Source: Alviniconcha marisindica (taxonomy: Eukaryota; Mollusca; Gastropoda; Provannidae). Taken from it: 64,000 nt of DNA. Where the stretch lies: contig JABMCL010002397.1 in the NCBI GenBank assembly GCA_018857735.1, positions 247,501 through 311,500 on the forward strand, in the 5' to 3' direction. Below, piece by piece: positions 62,441-64,000 of the stretch. The translations under genes were made by a program, and so were the position numbers. Within the stretch, counting starts at the first letter, position 1; the number at the start of each line of letters is the position of its first letter. The notes under the pieces were generated by a model. That model had not been told where the DNA came from, searched no databases, and saw only the letters and a list, made by a program, of their open reading frames with translations.

Positions 62441-64000
62441 TGATGAACGTGACAGGTGTAACAAGGGACAAAACAACAGAGACCTGAACCCCTTCACTGC
62501 CCCAAGCCATAATTTTCCAGATTTTTTTTTTTTAAATGCCCACAAAGGCCGAGCAAACAAAAAACATGCCTGGGCCCACTTCCACTACTGTCCACACCTT
62601 CCACATGCTAATAGCTACAGGATTTTAAAGTTCACATTTTACTGCCCAGCACATGGTGTTCATCAATGCAAGGCAGTGAAGGGGTTAATTGCCTACAAAA
62701 ACTCTCACATGGTGTGTGAGTAAATACAGGGTATGTAAACTCCAGCAAAGGTACATCCTCAGTGGCGTTCTCCCTCCATTTCAGACACACTCAGCAACAC
62801 ACAGGTGTGTAAGAACCAGACAGAACCAAGGTTTTCTAAGAAAGTGTGATTCCTGTTGTCGCTTTTGGCATTGCTGATTACCATGGTGTGTACTTTGTTT
62901 ACACTTGTGTGTACTTTGTTTACACTTGTGTACACATGTTACAATCCAATTCCCAACTCTGCATACCTGTGTACTCCATTTACACCTGTGTGCACTGTTA
63001 AAATCCAATTCCTACATAAGTGTTTACTTTTGCATTCTCTGTTTACACCTGTGTGTAGCTTGTTGATCCCTATATGTGCTTTGTTTACACATGTGAGTAC
63101 TCTGTTTACACGTTTGTATTTTACATGCTGTTGATGTGCATATTTTCCAGACAGACAAAGAACAATGCAAAAAAAACTTTTTTCTCCCTTCTTGGCCAAA
63201 TGAGAGTTGACCAGAATTGCCCACAGCATCCAGTCTTTGAAGCTTAAGGAGTAGCTTCTGTGGATTTCTGCAGACTGTTGTCAGGTGCTGTCTCTCTTCG
63301 GAGACCATTGTGGTTTATGGCTAATGCCAGTGATGGACAAAAGGGTGCGGTTGTGTTACTACTCCTCTGAATGCAGAACTTTTCTTGGGAGGTGGGGGAG
63401 GGTTCAGTGTTTGGGGTCCCCCTCTCACCGGCTTAGGTATCGGCCCCTGCAAGTTCCGCTAGCATCATCATCTTAGTGATAGAAGTGGAATGGAAAATAA
63501 ACTCACTGCAGTTTTCCAGTTGAATTGTGGTGTACTTTGTTAGAAACTGATGTTTGGCAGTGACAAAAACAAAGTTGTGAGCGCTGCCATTTTGTGTGTG
63601 GTAGTCTGTGTGATATCGTAAACATGACCAGCGGGTGTGGCAGAAGTGTCTTTGTCATGATTCAGTATTTTTCTGCTTTTGATTGGGGTAAACAATGAAC
63701 CAACATCACTGCCATGAAGAGCTGAATTTCCCAGGAAAAAAGCACTCCTGTTACACAGATGTTGATTGACTGTACAAACCCTGCAGATAGAAATATTTGA
63801 ACAGTTCCTCTGTCTTCAGGCCAGCTGGCATTTTTGCTTTGGGGCCCCTTTAAGATGTCCAAAAATCTGTTGTTTCATTTCAGTCATGAGTATTGGATGT
63901 TTCTACATTCCGCCATCAGTGAATATTATATTTGACTGTCTTCATTCTTCCTGGTAGATAGAGCTTAGAGCTCTTTTGGGTTGGTGGTGTTAGTAGTTGT
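62441..64000. other. Unassigned downstream sequence
   Basis: Diverged GTGTGTACTTTGTTTACACT repeat near 62885-63120. No exon with family similarity was seen up to the window end. Confidence 0.5.

Overview
The window is nuclear DNA of an animal, most likely a marine mollusc (gastropod-like). The reasons are spliced genes with GT-AG introns, tRNA-derived SINEs, LINE fragments, and an extreme load of minisatellites and CA/GT microsatellites. The mollusc assignment is an inference from repeat style and protein similarity. No long open frame outside the three genes below looks real: most lie in tandem repeats whose period is a multiple of three.

Three spliced genes were rebuilt by joining exons with consistent phases. 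(1) 5421-27446, + strand: a 13-exon gene for a protein of about 863 residues with several Tudor-like DUF4537 segments and an arginine/serine-rich centre (C11orf16/VWA3B-like). (2) 48363-40926, - strand: CNOT7/CAF1, the deadenylase nuclease of the CCR4-NOT complex, 6 coding exons and about 305 residues, with all four catalytic acidic residues and a non-coding first exon at 50298. (3) 50506-60652, + strand: VPS37A, an ESCRT-I subunit, 11 exons and 361 residues. CNOT7 and VPS37A are head to head, separated by a short region holding CCAAT, NRF1, ETS and CRE matches. The same head-to-head pair exists in humans at 8p22, so this looks like an ancient bidirectional promoter.

The most unusual property is the link between tandem repeats and splice sites. 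In at least nine places a minisatellite is made from, or starts exactly at, an exon edge: acceptors of exons 3, 9, 11 and 12 and donors of exons 2, 4 and 6 of the DUF4537 gene; exon 4 acceptor and exon 5 donor of CNOT7; exon 5 acceptor and the final coding exon of VPS37A. Some copies keep working-looking splice sites and coding sequence. Two give in-frame alternative products: 20 extra residues in the DUF4537 protein, and 21 extra residues in CNOT7 that duplicate a catalytic motif.

Layout: 1-5420, repeats, a TIR element and the probable 5' region of gene 1; 5421-27446, gene 1 with arrays in nearly every intron; 27447-40925, intergenic or UTR sequence with many arrays and a SINE; 40926-50340, CNOT7 with a 64-bp array, a 1.66-kb TIR element and a SINE; 50340-50505, shared promoter; 50506-60652, VPS37A; 60653-64000, an array copied from the last VPS37A exon, then mostly unassigned DNA.
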